A stretch of DNA of 64,000 nt, taken from contig NZ_CP157005.1 of NCBI RefSeq assembly GCF_039904985.1, positions 682,001-746,000 on the forward strand, given 5' to 3'. Shown here in pieces: positions 55,444 to 64,000 of this stretch. Origin of the DNA: Methylomonas sp. AM2-LC. GTDB lineage: Bacteria > Pseudomonadota > Gammaproteobacteria > Methylococcales > Methylomonadaceae. Made by a program: the position numbers and the translations under genes. Below the pieces are notes generated by a model that saw only the letters and a list, made by a program, of their open reading frames with translations, had not been told where the DNA came from and did no database searches. Numbering within the stretch: the stretch's first letter is position 1; the number at the start of each line of letters is the position of its first letter.

Positions 55444-57456
55444 ATGCCTTCGCGTAGAGATTTAGCGAACGCCATCCGCGCCCTCAGCATGGACGCCGTG
55501 CAAAAAGCCAATTCAGGACACCCAGGCGCACCTATGGGTATGGCCGATATAGCAGAAGTACTGTGGAACGATTTTCTGCAACACAATCCTGCCAACCCCC
55601 ACTGGCCAAATCGCGACCGTTTTATTTTGTCCAATGGTCACGGCTCCATGTTGCTGTACTCGTTACTGCATCTGGCAGGCTATGATTTGCCGATAGAAGA
55701 ACTTAAGAATTTTCGTCAATTGCATTCACGTACCGCCGGTCACCCGGAATATGGTTATGCACCTGGCGTAGAAACCACTACGGGTCCTTTGGGCCAAGGC
55801 ATTACCAATGCCGTGGGTTTTGCACTGGCAGAACGTACGCTGGCAGGCCAATTTAACCGTCCAGGACACAGTATTGTCGATCACTACACTTATGTGTTTT
55901 TGGGTGATGGCTGCTTAATGGAAGGCATCTCGCACGAAGCCTGTTCACTGGCGGGTTCCATGCAACTGGGCAAACTGATTGCAATCTACGACGACAACAA
56001 CATCTCGATTGATGGTGAAGTGCGTGGTCATGGCAATGTAACGGGCTGGTTCCTGGACAACACACCAAAACGCTTTGAAGCGTATGGCTGGCATGTTATC
56101 CCTAAAGTAGATGGTCACGATGCTGAAGCGGTGAAAAAAGCGCTTGAAGAAGCCCGTAAAGTGACTGACAAACCGACTATTATTTGCTGCCAAACCATCA
56201 TTGGCTGGGGTTCACCCAACAAAGAAGGCAAAGAAGAATGTCACGGAGCGGCACTTGGCGAAGCAGAAATTGCAGCAACGCGTGAACGTATTGGTTGGCC
56301 ACACCCTGCATTTGAGATCCCTGCTGACATTAAAGCAGGCTGGGATGCACATAGCAAAGGTGCGCGTCTAGAAACAGAGTGGAATGCACAACTGGCCGCT
56401 TATCGTGCCGCTCATCCTGAGCTGGCTGCCGAATTTGAACGCCGTGTGTCAGGCAAACTACCCAGTGACTGGAACGAAAAAGCCAACGCATTTATAGCTG
56501 CGGTGGATGCCAAAGCTGAAACCATTGCCAGTCGTAAAGCGTCACAAAATACCCTGAACGGTTTTGGGCCTTTACTACCTGAGTTATTGGGCGGCTCTGC
56601 TGACTTGGCAGGCTCCAACCTGACACTGTGGTCTGGTTGTAAAGATGTGAACGCCAGTGGTCATGACGGCAACTATATTTATTATGGCGTACGTGAATTT
56701 GGTATGTCTGCCATCATGAACGGCTTGGTTCTGCACGGTGGCTTCAGACCTTATGGCGCAACATTCCTGATGTTCTCGGAATATGCGCGTAATGCACTGC
56801 GGATGGCGGCGTTGATGAAAATTCCGACCATTTTTGTTTATACGCATGACTCCATCGGCTTAGGCGAAGACGGCCCAACCCATCAACCCGTTGAACAAAC
56901 GGCAACTTTGCGTATGATACCCAATATGCAAGTTTGGCGTCCTTGCGATGCGGTTGAATCAGCGGTTAGCTGGAAAGCAGCGATTGATCGTCAAGAAGGC
57001 CCAAGTACACTGATTTTCTCACGTCAAAATCTGCCACACGTTCCACGTACAGCAGCACAGATTGAGGCTATCAGAAAAGGTGGCTATATTCTGAAAGACA
57101 GCGTGGGTAGCCCGGATGCCATTATTATTGCGACGGGTTCTGAAGTGGAATTGGCGCTGAAAGCAGCAGAAGCACTGTCTGGTAAAGGCAAAAACATTCG
57201 CGTGGTTTCTATTCCCTCTACGAATGTTTTCGAAGCGCAAGATCAAGCTTATCAAGACAGCGTGCTGCCACCCAGTGTCAGCAAACGGGTCGTGGTAGAA
57301 GCAGGTGTGACCGCAGGTTGGTGGAAATATGCCGGCAGCCAAGGCAAAATCGTCGGCTTGGATCGCTTCGGCGAATCAGCTCCGGCAGGCCAACTTTTCA
57401 AAGAGTTTGGCTTTACCGTCGATAATGTTGTCGCAAATGTCGAAGCAGTGCTTTAA
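55444..57456 (+). CDS. tkt: Transketolase
   Basis: Thiamine-diphosphate enzyme moving two-carbon units in the rearrangement phase of the RuMP pathway. The 670-residue protein shows [19 protein letters not shown], the TPP motif [18 protein letters not shown] and [13 protein letters not shown], and pyrimidine-domain segments [14 protein letters not shown] and [21 protein letters not shown] lies 7 bases before the ATG at 55444. An in-frame extension upstream (from 55294) has no family match. Base composition is unusual: two 60-base samples I counted are 57-60 percent GC, against 37-42 percent in samples from fba and tal. This points to transfer or different codon use. Confidence 0.97.
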   Translation: MPSRRDLANAIRALSMDAVQKANSGHPGAPMGMADIAEVLWNDFLQHNPANPHWPNRDRFILSNGHGSMLLYSLLHLAGYDLPIEELKNFRQLHSRTAGHPEYGYAPGVETTTGPLGQGITNAVGFALAERTLAGQFNRPGHSIVDHYTYVFLGDGCLMEGISHEACSLAGSMQLGKLIAIYDDNNISIDGEVRGHGNVTGWFLDNTPKRFEAYGWHVIPKVDGHDAEAVKKALEEARKVTDKPTIICCQTIIGWGSPNKEGKEECHGAALGEAEIAATRERIGWPHPAFEIPADIKAGWDAHSKGARLETEWNAQLAAYRAAHPELAAEFERRVSGKLPSDWNEKANAFIAAVDAKAETIASRKASQNTLNGFGPLLPELLGGSADLAGSNLTLWSGCKDVNASGHDGNYIYYGVREFGMSAIMNGLVLHGGFRPYGATFLMFSEYARNALRMAALMKIPTIFVYTHDSIGLGEDGPTHQPVEQTATLRMIPNMQVWRPCDAVESAVSWKAAIDRQEGPSTLIFSRQNLPHVPRTAAQIEAIRKGGYILKDSVGSPDAIIIATGSEVELALKAAEALSGKGKNIRVVSIPSTNVFEAQDQAYQDSVLPPSVSKRVVVEAGVTAGWWKYAGSQGKIVGLDRFGESAPAGQLFKEFGFTVDNVVANVEAVL

Positions 57457-57527
57457 TAATCAACGAGTTGAAGCTTGGCTTTAAGCTAAGCTTTGATGCG
57501 TTTTAAACGAAATCATAGGTGAAAAAC

Positions 57528-58205
57528 GTGAAAAAGAATACAATAACAAAAGCTATGTTAACAGCGTTACTGCTGACAAGTTCTTCTGTGATGGCAGCCA
57601 GCGACTATCCAGCGTCTGACTTTCAGCCAAAGGTGCTTTTTAGCGATAGTAGTGCTGCATCATCCGCAAGTAGTTCTTCTGCATCAAAAGCGGTTGCTGC
57701 TCCTGTTCAAGCGGATGCAAACTATCCGGCTGCCAATTTCCAACCTAAAGTTGTTTATAGTGATGTTGACTATAAACATAGCGCTGCAGCGCCTAGTACC
57801 AAAGGATCTAGCGCTAGTGGGTCTAGCTCTTCAGAGGCAGTCAGCAGCAGTGTTGATACATCTGCAAGTAGTGAGCAAGCGCCTGCATCTAATAAAAATT
57901 TGATAGGTTTATTGGCACTGGCAGCAGTTGGTTTTTTACTTTATAAGAAAAACGCGGGAGTTAAAACCAGTTCTGGTTCAGCTAATTCCTCTGCTAGCAG
58001 TAGCTCCAATGGTGCTACAGGTGTTGAAAAATATCTAGAAAAACAAGGAATTAATAAAACTGGTGTAGCTAAATATCTGGATAAACAAAGTGCAAATCCA
58101 GCAACGGGTGTTGCTAAATATGTAGCTAAACAAAAAATTAAAGACAAAATAGCTGCTGCAGAGAAAGCGACAGGTGTAGAAAAATATCTGCGTAATAAAG
58201 CTTAA
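57528..58205 (+). CDS. Repeat-bearing single-pass membrane protein of unknown function
   Basis: I do not recognise this 225-residue protein. It has a signal peptide (ITKAMLTALLLTSSSVMA), then two copies of a motif, DYPASDFQPKVLFSD and NYPAANFQPKVVYSD, joined by Ser/Ala-rich linkers. One membrane helix (NLIGLLALAAVGFLLYKK, about residues 124-141) ends in a basic pair. The C-terminal part carries four copies of TGV[E/A]KY[L/V] (GVEKYLEKQ, GVAKYLDKQ, GVAKYVAKQ, GVEKYLRNK). The helix orientation suggests periplasmic FQPKV repeats and cytoplasmic KYL repeats. The GTG at 57528 has AGGTG 6 bases upstream; a GTG at 57519 is possible. It lies between tkt and tal of the RuMP block. Confidence 0.75.
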   Translation: MKKNTITKAMLTALLLTSSSVMAASDYPASDFQPKVLFSDSSAASSASSSSASKAVAAPVQADANYPAANFQPKVVYSDVDYKHSAAAPSTKGSSASGSSSSEAVSSSVDTSASSEQAPASNKNLIGLLALAAVGFLLYKKNAGVKTSSGSANSSASSSSNGATGVEKYLEKQGINKTGVAKYLDKQSANPATGVAKYVAKQKIKDKIAAAEKATGVEKYLRNKA

Positions 58206-58493
58206 TTGGAAAGGGTTGATTTAGTCGTTTTTCATTGGAAAATAGTTTGCTTACATTGATAAATTGTCTAAACAACAGCTTATAAGTATCGCCACAATTT
58301 GCGCTTTTTATCTGTCATTCACAGATTTAAGGTAGCGATGAGTGGCGATTCTGCATTTTATACACTAATACTTACTGATTGGCAGATTATTGCCGTTCCA
58401 TAGAAACATTTGAAGGTTATGGGTTCTAACAGTTACATGATTAGCGCTTATAGCATGATGTAAAATTTTATTTTGATAGATGAGGATAATTTC

Positions 58494-59480
58494 ATGGCAA
58501 AAAATTTACTAGAACAACTTCGCGAAATTACAGTCGTTGTCGCAGATACTGGCGATATTCAGGCGATTGAGACTTTTAAGCCGCGTGATGCAACCACCAA
58601 TCCATCGTTGATTACGGCAGCTGCACAAATGCCGCAATATCAAGGTATCGTTGACGATACCTTGCGTGGTGCTAGAGCAACATTAGGTGCCAATGCTTCC
58701 GCTGCGGAAGTAGTTTCCTTAGCTTTTGATCGTTTAGCTGTTTCTTTTGGTTTGAAGATTTTGGAAATTATTCCAGGTCGAGTTTCTACTGAAGTTGATG
58801 CTAGATTATCTTTCGATGTTGACGCAACTATTGCTAAAGGTCGCGAATTGATTGCTCAATATGAAGCCGCTGGTATTTCAAAATCGCGGATTCTGATTAA
58901 AATAGCAGCAACCTGGGAAGGTATTCAAGCGGCTGCGGTACTTGAGAAAGAAGGCATTGCTTGTAATTTGACTTTATTATTTGGTTTACACCAAGCGATT
59001 GCCTGTGCGGAAAATGGTATTACCTTAATTTCGCCTTTTGTAGGCAGAATTTTGGATTGGTACAAAAAAGATACGGGTCGTGATTCTTATGCGCCGGCTG
59101 AAGATCCTGGTGTATTGTCAGTTACTGAGGTATATAACTATTACAAAAAATTTGGTTATAAAACAGAAGTAATGGGTGCCAGCTTTAGAAATGTAGGTGA
59201 GATTACTGAATTGGCAGGTTGTGATCTGTTGACGATTGCCCCATCATTGCTGGCTGAATTGCAAGCGGTTGAAGCAGAATTGCCACGTAAACTGGATCCA
59301 AGTAAAGCTGCGGCTTCAAGTGTAGAAAAAATTAATGTCGATAAAGCTACTTTTGTTGCGATGCATGAAGAAAATCGCATGGCGAAAGAAAAATTGGCAG
59401 AAGGGATTGAAGGATTTACCAAAGCATTGGAAACATTGGAAAAATTGTTATCTGATCGCTTGACTAGCTTAGAAGGCTAA
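58494..59480 (+). CDS. tal: Transaldolase
   Basis: A 328-residue class I aldolase that transfers dihydroxyacetone units between sugar phosphates to regenerate ribulose 5-phosphate. The E. coli TalB-type pattern is clear: [17 protein letters not shown] near the N-terminus, the Schiff-base Lys in [17 protein letters not shown], and [19 protein letters not shown] lies 7 bases before the ATG at 58494; an earlier in-frame ATG (58473) adds only seven residues. It follows the repeat protein after 288 bases that contain 8-base inverted repeats ATCGCCAC (58288) and GTGGCGAT (58342). Confidence 0.96.
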   Translation: MAKNLLEQLREITVVVADTGDIQAIETFKPRDATTNPSLITAAAQMPQYQGIVDDTLRGARATLGANASAAEVVSLAFDRLAVSFGLKILEIIPGRVSTEVDARLSFDVDATIAKGRELIAQYEAAGISKSRILIKIAATWEGIQAAAVLEKEGIACNLTLLFGLHQAIACAENGITLISPFVGRILDWYKKDTGRDSYAPAEDPGVLSVTEVYNYYKKFGYKTEVMGASFRNVGEITELAGCDLLTIAPSLLAELQAVEAELPRKLDPSKAAASSVEKINVDKATFVAMHEENRMAKEKLAEGIEGFTKALETLEKLLSDRLTSLEG

Positions 59481-59586
59481 AATACACACTGTATGGCAAA
59501 CTAACACTTGCCATACAGATTTATACATGAATTCTGCGGGGTAGCTGTTTTCAGAAATCTCGCAACTCAGCAGCAGGGTGCGTTGC

Positions 59587-60666
59587 ATGTCACAAAAAAT
59601 ATTCGATGTTGTTAAGCCCGGTGTCGTTACCGGTGAAGATGTTCAAAAAATCTTTGCAATTTGCAAAGAAAATCAATTTGCTTTACCCGCTGTTAATGTT
59701 ATCAGCACCGATACGATTAATTCAGTATTAGAAGCAGCCGCAAAAGTAAAATCAGCGGTTGTCATTCAATTTTCAAATGGTGGTGCTGCATTTGTTGCTG
59801 GTAAAGGTTTAAAAGCAGAAGGTCAACAAGCCTCAATATTGGGTGCAATTTCTGGTGCTCACCATGTGCACGCTATGGCAGAACATTATGGTGTGCCTGT
59901 TATCCTACATACAGACCATGCAGCTAAAAAATTATTGCCTTGGATAGATGGTCTTTTGGATGCGGGTGAAAAGCATTTCGCCGCGACTGGTAAGCCGTTG
60001 TTTAGCTCTCACATGTTGGATTTATCAGAAGAAAGTCTGACTGAAAATATAGAGATTTGCGGAAAATATCTGCAACGTATGTCAAAATTGGGCATGACGC
60101 TGGAGATTGAACTGGGCTGTACCGGTGGCGAAGAAGATGGTGTAGATAATAGTGGTATGGACCATTCCGCATTGTATACTCAGCCAGAAGATGTTGCATA
60201 TGCATATGAACAGTTGAGCAAAATTAGCCATCGTTTTACTATCGCAGCTTCATTTGGCAATGTACATGGCGTTTATTCTCCAGGAAATGTTAAATTAACG
60301 CCTACAATTTTGGCTAATTCGCAAAAATTTGTTTCAGAGAAATTCGGCTTGCCGCATAATACACTTAACTTTGTGTTCCATGGCGGTTCAGGTTCCTCAC
60401 CTGAGGAAATTAAAGAATCCATTAGCTACGGCGTAGTAAAAATGAATATCGATACCGATACGCAGTGGGCATCTTGGGCTGGCGTTATGGAGTTCTATAA
60501 GAAGAATGAAGCCTACTTACAAGGACAAATTGGTAATCCTGAAGGAAGCGATAAACCAAATAAAAAATACTACGATCCTCGCGTTTGGCAACGTGCAGGA
60601 CAAGTGGGTATGGTCACTCGTCTGGAACAAGCATTCAAAGAATTGAACGCAGTCAATTCACTGTAA
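59587..60666 (+). CDS. fba: Class II fructose-bisphosphate aldolase
   Basis: A 359-residue zinc-dependent aldolase, nearly colinear with E. coli FbaA (359). Motifs are VIQFSNGGAAFVAGKG, zinc His in VILHTDHAAKKLLPW, the second zinc region EIELGCTGGEEDGVDNS, and NFVFHGGSGSSPEEIKES with VKMNIDTDTQWA. It acts in glycolysis/gluconeogenesis and in RuMP acceptor regeneration through fructose and sedoheptulose bisphosphates. The ATG at 59587 aligns with the E. coli start; an upstream GTG (59578) is not needed. It closes the carbon block and is followed by a strong terminator. Confidence 0.97.
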   Translation: MSQKIFDVVKPGVVTGEDVQKIFAICKENQFALPAVNVISTDTINSVLEAAAKVKSAVVIQFSNGGAAFVAGKGLKAEGQQASILGAISGAHHVHAMAEHYGVPVILHTDHAAKKLLPWIDGLLDAGEKHFAATGKPLFSSHMLDLSEESLTENIEICGKYLQRMSKLGMTLEIELGCTGGEEDGVDNSGMDHSALYTQPEDVAYAYEQLSKISHRFTIAASFGNVHGVYSPGNVKLTPTILANSQKFVSEKFGLPHNTLNFVFHGGSGSSPEEIKESISYGVVKMNIDTDTQWASWAGVMEFYKKNEAYLQGQIGNPEGSDKPNKKYYDPRVWQRAGQVGMVTRLEQAFKELNAVNSL

Positions 60667-60678
60667 AATCGTTATAAG

Positions 60679-60712
60679 CTGCAAAGGCCCTATGTTGGCC
60701 TTTGCAGTTATT
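60679..60712 (+). terminator. fba terminator
   Basis: Perfect 11-base stem CTGCAAAGGCC / GGCCTTTGCAG with a 7-base loop, then TTATTCC, 12 bases past the stop codon. Confidence 0.87.
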
Positions 60713-60931
60713 CCTCATCTATTAGGTCATTAGCCAATCTTTTGACTACTCTTAGCTTACTTAGCAGTATGGATGCAGAGTTTTGACAGATTCCTGTCCA
60801 GTCAACTATTAAGCTCTTGCTAATCATATTTATCTAAATCGATCATTTTTTCTTGTATTATCAACCATTACTATTATTCTTAAGGGAATCAAAGTACCAA
60901 AATAGAATGAATGTGGAAGCAGAATATCAAT

Positions 60932-60948
60932 TTGGTGCACTTTATGCA
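60932..60948 (+). promoter_or_regulatory. Sigma-54-type promoter upstream of fliL
   Basis: TTGGTGCACTTTATGCA: GG at 60934 and GC at 60946 with exactly ten bases between, the -24/-12 geometry of RpoN promoters, and TTGG/TGCA ends as in the consensus. It lies 24 bases before the fliL start, giving a short leader with GAAGG as ribosome site. RpoN control of fliL-operon genes is known in Pseudomonas and Vibrio. Confidence 0.72.
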
Positions 60949-60971
60949 TACATTAATACAGAAGGTAAAAT

Positions 60972-61505
60972 ATGGCTGAAACTCATACGAACGAAGAGGG
61001 AAAAAAATCCCCGAAGAAATTGATTATTATTATCCTGAGTGCCGTGTTGTTAGTCGCTGCTGGTGCTGGAGGAGGGTTCTTTTATATGAAGAAAGTATCC
61101 GAAGCTGGACACGAAAAAGGTGGGGATAAAGAAAAACATGCCGTTGAGGAACATAAAGAAGAAGCTAGTCACGACGAAAAAGCTGAGCCTGATATATTTT
61201 ATGATTTACCCAGTCCATTAGTGGTGGATTTTCCAGCAAATAGTAGTGCTAAAGTCATTAAAATTTCTTTGACCATTTTGGTTAAAGGTGAAGCTGCTAA
61301 AACAGCATTAAAGAAAAACGAACCCATGTTACGTAACAATTTATTAATGTTAATTAGTTCCTTAGGTGCTGAAAAAGCCAAAACTTTACAAGGTAAACAA
61401 GAATTGCAAGCATCTATGCTAAGCGAGATCGGAAAGGTACTAGAGAAGATGGCAGGTAAGAATACTGCTAAAGAAGTCTATTTCACTGAATTTGTAATGC
61501 AGTAA
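60972..61505 (+). CDS. fliL: Flagellar basal body-associated protein FliL
   Basis: A 177-residue inner-membrane protein around the stator. One membrane helix (LIIIILSAVLLVAAGAGGGFFY, residues 17-38), a charged linker rich in His/Lys/Glu (about 45-75), then the FliL periplasmic domain with YDLPSPLVVDFP and TILVKG, ending in VYFTEFVMQ as in the family. GAAGG precedes the ATG. Its TAATG junction overlaps the fliM start by one base. It is first in the fliLMNOP operon behind a sigma-54-type promoter. Confidence 0.95.
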   Translation: MAETHTNEEGKKSPKKLIIIILSAVLLVAAGAGGGFFYMKKVSEAGHEKGGDKEKHAVEEHKEEASHDEKAEPDIFYDLPSPLVVDFPANSSAKVIKISLTILVKGEAAKTALKKNEPMLRNNLLMLISSLGAEKAKTLQGKQELQASMLSEIGKVLEKMAGKNTAKEVYFTEFVMQ

Positions 61506-62485
61506 TGTCTAGCGTAGATCTTTTATCCCAAGATGAAATTGATGCATTATTACACGGCGTTGATGATGGCGATGTTGAAACTGATGTAAACGATGAAAAA
61601 ACCAGTAAGGAGGCGAGAAGTTACGACTTTAATAGTCAAGAGAGAATCGTACGTGGCAGGATGCCAACACTGGAAATGGTTAATGAACGTTTTGCCCGAT
61701 ATTTTCGTATTTCATTATTTAATTTTTTACGCCGTGCTTCAGAAATATCAGTCTCTGGTATTCAGGTGCAAAAATTTTCGGAATTTATTCAAGGCTTGTT
61801 CGTACCTACTAATTTGAATGTGATGCGAATGTCTCCTTTACGGGGTCGTGCGCTAATCGTAATGGAACCACGATTAGTATTTACTGCAGTTGATAATTTT
61901 TTTGGGGGTGGCGGACAGTTCTACAATAAAGTTGAAGGACGAGAATTTACACCAACGGAAATGCGTATTATTCGCTTGATAATTGAAATGATCTTCAAAG
62001 ATTTGGCGGAAGCTTGGAAGCCTGTAATGGATATTGAGTTTGAATATATCAATTCAGAAGTCAATCCGCAATTTGCAAATATCGTTAGTCCTTCTGAGAT
62101 AGTGGTAATTTCAACTATTCATGTTGAATTGGAGGGCGGTGGTGGTGATATCAATATCGCTATGCCCTATTCCATGATTGAACCCATTAGAGAAATGTTG
62201 GATGCAGTGACTAGTGATCGTGGGGAAGTTGATGGTCGTTGGCAAGAGGCGTTAAGAGTCGAAATAATGCGTAGTGAGATTACCCTGAAAAGTAAATTGA
62301 TTGAAAAAGAAATGGCTATTAGTGAAATCATAAAGCTTAAGAAAGGGGACGTTATTCCCATTGAAATGCCCGAAACTGTGCTGCTTGAAGTCGAAAATGT
62401 TCCGGTATTCAAAGGTAAACTAGGGTTGTCTGACGGCAATTATGCTGTTGAAATTATAAACAAAATGACGCTGGACAATATATAA
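61505..62485 (+). CDS. fliM: Flagellar motor switch protein FliM
   Basis: A 326-residue C-ring protein that binds CheY-P and sets rotation direction. The N-terminal CheY-binding peptide LLSQDEIDALLHGV is intact. The middle domain follows with ARYFRISLFNFLRRASEIS, RGRALIVMEPRLVF and the GGGGQFY loop, and a C-terminal SpoA-like domain lies at about 250-320. It overlaps fliL by one base and precedes fliN by 19 bases. Presence implies a CheY-regulated flagellum; che genes are not in the window. Confidence 0.97.
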   Translation: MSSVDLLSQDEIDALLHGVDDGDVETDVNDEKTSKEARSYDFNSQERIVRGRMPTLEMVNERFARYFRISLFNFLRRASEISVSGIQVQKFSEFIQGLFVPTNLNVMRMSPLRGRALIVMEPRLVFTAVDNFFGGGGQFYNKVEGREFTPTEMRIIRLIIEMIFKDLAEAWKPVMDIEFEYINSEVNPQFANIVSPSEIVVISTIHVELEGGGGDINIAMPYSMIEPIREMLDAVTSDRGEVDGRWQEALRVEIMRSEITLKSKLIEKEMAISEIIKLKKGDVIPIEMPETVLLEVENVPVFKGKLGLSDGNYAVEIINKMTLDNI

Positions 62486-62504
62486 CAGCAAGGAAAAAAC
62501 TCAG

Positions 62505-62930
62505 ATGAGCGAAAACGACGAAGATATTGGTGACGATTGGGCTGCGGCGATGAATGAACAGGCCATCGCAGAAAAAGGTGAAGAAGGGAAATCTTCAACC
62601 AACGATTATGTTTCTGCTGAGTTTCCAGATCTGGGTGAACAAAGTCCGCAAAAACCACTTAATTCAGATGAAGTTAAGCTGGAAGTGATTCTAGATGTTC
62701 CTGTTACCCTGTCATTAGAAATTGGTAGAACCAAAATTAATATTCGAAATCTGTTACAACTTAATCAAGGATCAGTGGTGGAATTGGATCGCTTTGCTGG
62801 TGAACCAATGGATGTTCTGGTAAATGGTACATTGGTTGCTCATGGTGAGGTTGTGGTCGTTAATGATAAATTTGGAATTCGTTTAACAGATATTATTAGC
62901 CCTTCAGAGCGGGTTAGAAAGTTGGGTTGA
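62505..62930 (+). CDS. fliN: Flagellar motor switch protein FliN
   Basis: A 141-residue C-ring component. The N-terminal 55 residues are acidic and variable, with DDWAAAMNEQAIAE typical of gammaproteobacterial FliN. The C-terminal SpoA domain has ILDVPVTLSLEIGRTKINI, LNQGSVVELDRFAGEPMDVL and GEVVVVNDKFGIRLTDI. The stop and the fliO start share one base (TGATG). Confidence 0.96.
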   Translation: MSENDEDIGDDWAAAMNEQAIAEKGEEGKSSTNDYVSAEFPDLGEQSPQKPLNSDEVKLEVILDVPVTLSLEIGRTKINIRNLLQLNQGSVVELDRFAGEPMDVLVNGTLVAHGEVVVVNDKFGIRLTDIISPSERVRKLG

Positions 62931-63373
62931 TGTGTATTAATCGCTTATTACTGTTTTTAGGTGGCTTAGCACTCACTTTGACTTGTCATGCTGAGGAAAC
63001 TGTACCCCAGCCACAATTAACGGGAAAAATTGTTTCGTCAATTGATGTTTGGCAGTGCTTGCTCGCTTTATTGCTAGTATTGGGTATATTTTTAGTCTGC
63101 GCCTGGTTATTACGTAAATCGGGTAGTTTGGCATTACTAAACAGAGGACAGCTGAGTATAGTGGCTGGTTTGCCGTTGGGTATGCGAGAAAAGCTGGTTT
63201 TAGTTAAAGTTGGCGATAAGCAATTGTTGTTAGGTGTTACCGCTAGTCGCATTGACAAATTGCTTGAACTCGAAGGTGAACAACGCCTATTCCAAAATCA
63301 GACTAGTGATACGGAGTCGAGCATTTTTCAGAAAAAACTAATGCAGTTTATGCAGAGTAACAGACATGAATAA
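62930..63373 (+). CDS. fliO: Flagellar protein FliO
   Basis: A 147-residue type III export accessory protein that helps assemble the FliP core. A signal-like segment (LLLFLGGLALTLTCHA), one membrane helix (LLALLLVLGIFLVCAWLLRK, about residues 41-60), then the short cytoplasmic FliO domain with GQLSIVAGLPLGMREKLVLV and KQLLLGVT. The ATG at 62930 is chosen over a TTG at 62927. Its end overlaps the fliP start by eight bases. Confidence 0.92.
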   Translation: MCINRLLLFLGGLALTLTCHAEETVPQPQLTGKIVSSIDVWQCLLALLLVLGIFLVCAWLLRKSGSLALLNRGQLSIVAGLPLGMREKLVLVKVGDKQLLLGVTASRIDKLLELEGEQRLFQNQTSDTESSIFQKKLMQFMQSNRHE

Positions 63374-64000
63374 ATTTTGGTATAGCTTGGTATTGCTGAT
63401 TTTTCTAAGTTTCTATTTTCAGGAATCTGTTTGCGCTGCAATACCTGGAATTGATGCGATTACTGTTACTAGTAATGCTAAGGGTGGACAGAATTATACG
63501 GTAACTATCCAGATTTTGTTTTTAATGACAATGCTGACTTTATTGCCAGCATTGTTATTAACGATGACCTCATTTACCCGAATTATGATAGTGCTGAGCT
63601 TACTTAGACAGGCGCTGGGTACATCGCAGGTTCCCACTAATCAAGTATTATTAGGGTTATCGTTGTTTCTGACCATTTTTATCATGATGCCCGTTCTGGA
63701 AAAGGTTAACGATAATGCTGTGCAGCCCTATCTGGAAGAAAAAATAGATACATTAACAGCCTTACAAAAAGCCTCAGAGCCTATCAGGCAGTTTATGCTG
63801 AAACAAACACGCGAGGCTGATATTGATATGTTTATTAGAGTTTCTGGCAAGGAAAACATTAATAAGCCTGAGGATGTGCCTTTTTCATTATTACTACCTG
63901 CTTATGTAACCAGTGAACTTAAAACAGCTTTTCAGATTGGATTTGTTCTATTTTTACCCTTTTTAGTTATTGATATGGTCGTTGCTAGTGTTCTAATGTC
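63366..64000 (+). CDS. fliP: Flagellar export protein FliP, truncated by window edge
   Basis: Core membrane component of the flagellar type III export gate. 211 codons are visible and the frame runs off the right edge, so about 30-40 residues are missing. A signal peptide (YSLVLLIFLSFYFQESVCA) is followed by ITVTSNAKGGQNYTVTIQIL, LLPALLLTMTSFTRIMIVLS, RQALGTSQVPTNQVLLGL and, near the edge, FQIGFVLFLPFLVIDMVVAS, all diagnostic of FliP. It starts inside the end of fliO. Confidence 0.95.
   Translation, partial: MNKFWYSLVLLIFLSFYFQESVCAAIPGIDAITVTSNAKGGQNYTVTIQILFLMTMLTLLPALLLTMTSFTRIMIVLSLLRQALGTSQVPTNQVLLGLSLFLTIFIMMPVLEKVNDNAVQPYLEEKIDTLTALQKASEPIRQFMLKQTREADIDMFIRVSGKENINKPEDVPFSLLLPAYVTSELKTAFQIGFVLFLPFLVIDMVVASVLM

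Larger units (their letters stand above)
60667..60971. other. Intergenic region between fba and fliL
   Basis: 305 bases holding the fba terminator at its left end and the sigma-54-type promoter of the flagellar operon at its right end. No gene is seen in between. Confidence 0.6.

Overview
The window reads as chromosome of a gammaproteobacterium that assimilates formaldehyde through the ribulose monophosphate (RuMP) pathway. The best guess is a type I methanotroph of the order Methylococcales. The main support is a compact carbon block at 54064-60666: hexulose-6-phosphate synthase, 6-phospho-3-hexuloisomerase, transketolase, transaldolase and class II fructose-bisphosphate aldolase. Other support is a quinoprotein-relay gene pair (a metallohydrolase and a fused SoxYZ carrier), two multicopper oxidases, an HvfA/bufferin-like metal-binding peptide, and typical gammaproteobacterial neighbourhoods (4.5S RNA-dnaX-ybaB-recR, rne diverging from rluC, ileS-lspA, recC-recB). 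No methane monooxygenase or methanol dehydrogenase gene lies in the window, so the assignment is inference. I see no tRNA, rRNA operon, CRISPR array or intact insertion sequence.

Layout. 1-614: truncated TylF-type methyltransferase (minus strand). 615-1093: gene-poor gap with a GC-richer, hairpin-forming segment. 1094-7688: recC-recB (minus), with no recD beside them. 7765-9732: DUF4124 protein, a short-chain dehydrogenase and a small exported helical protein. 9839-13508: nucleoside phosphorylase-like gene and a UPF0182 membrane protein (minus), with two overlapping hairpins between them. 13817-17286: convergent multicopper oxidases sharing a terminator. 17537-20776: GH17 membrane glucanase-like protein, stand-alone M41-like peptidase and glycine-zipper lipoprotein. 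20895-26424 (minus): lspA, ileS, RMD1/DUF155 protein and asparaginase, then folA (plus). 27029-33859: pstSCAB-phoU with a PHO box and a terminator after pstS. 34079-38818: citrate synthase, a methyltransferase and a soluble sensor-like protein built of two repeats. 39117-43454: rne, rluC and a HAD phosphatase. 43466-48429: sppA, apbE, 4.5S RNA, dnaX, ybaB and recR. 48551-53404: cold-shock protein, orphan HvfA-like peptide, def, quinoprotein-relay hydrolase, SoxYZ carrier and cmoB. 54064-60666: RuMP block, including an unrecognised repeat-bearing membrane protein between tkt and tal. 60932-64000: sigma-54-type promoter followed by fliLMNOP; fliP runs off the window.

How the genes work together. 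Hps and Hxl fix formaldehyde onto ribulose 5-phosphate to give fructose 6-phosphate. Transketolase, transaldolase and aldolase regenerate the acceptor and feed glycolysis, and citrate synthase lies elsewhere in the window. The pst-phoU operon is a complete phosphate-uptake unit, probably under PhoB. The oxidases and the HvfA-like peptide point to periplasmic copper handling, which would fit a copper-dependent methanotroph.

The least explained items are the repeat protein in the RuMP block (57528-58205), the HvfA-like peptide without its modification genes, the mutually exclusive hairpins at 10723-10787, the promoterless-looking terminator at 19415-19440, the output-less sensor at 36794-38818, and the transketolase gene with base composition unlike its neighbours.
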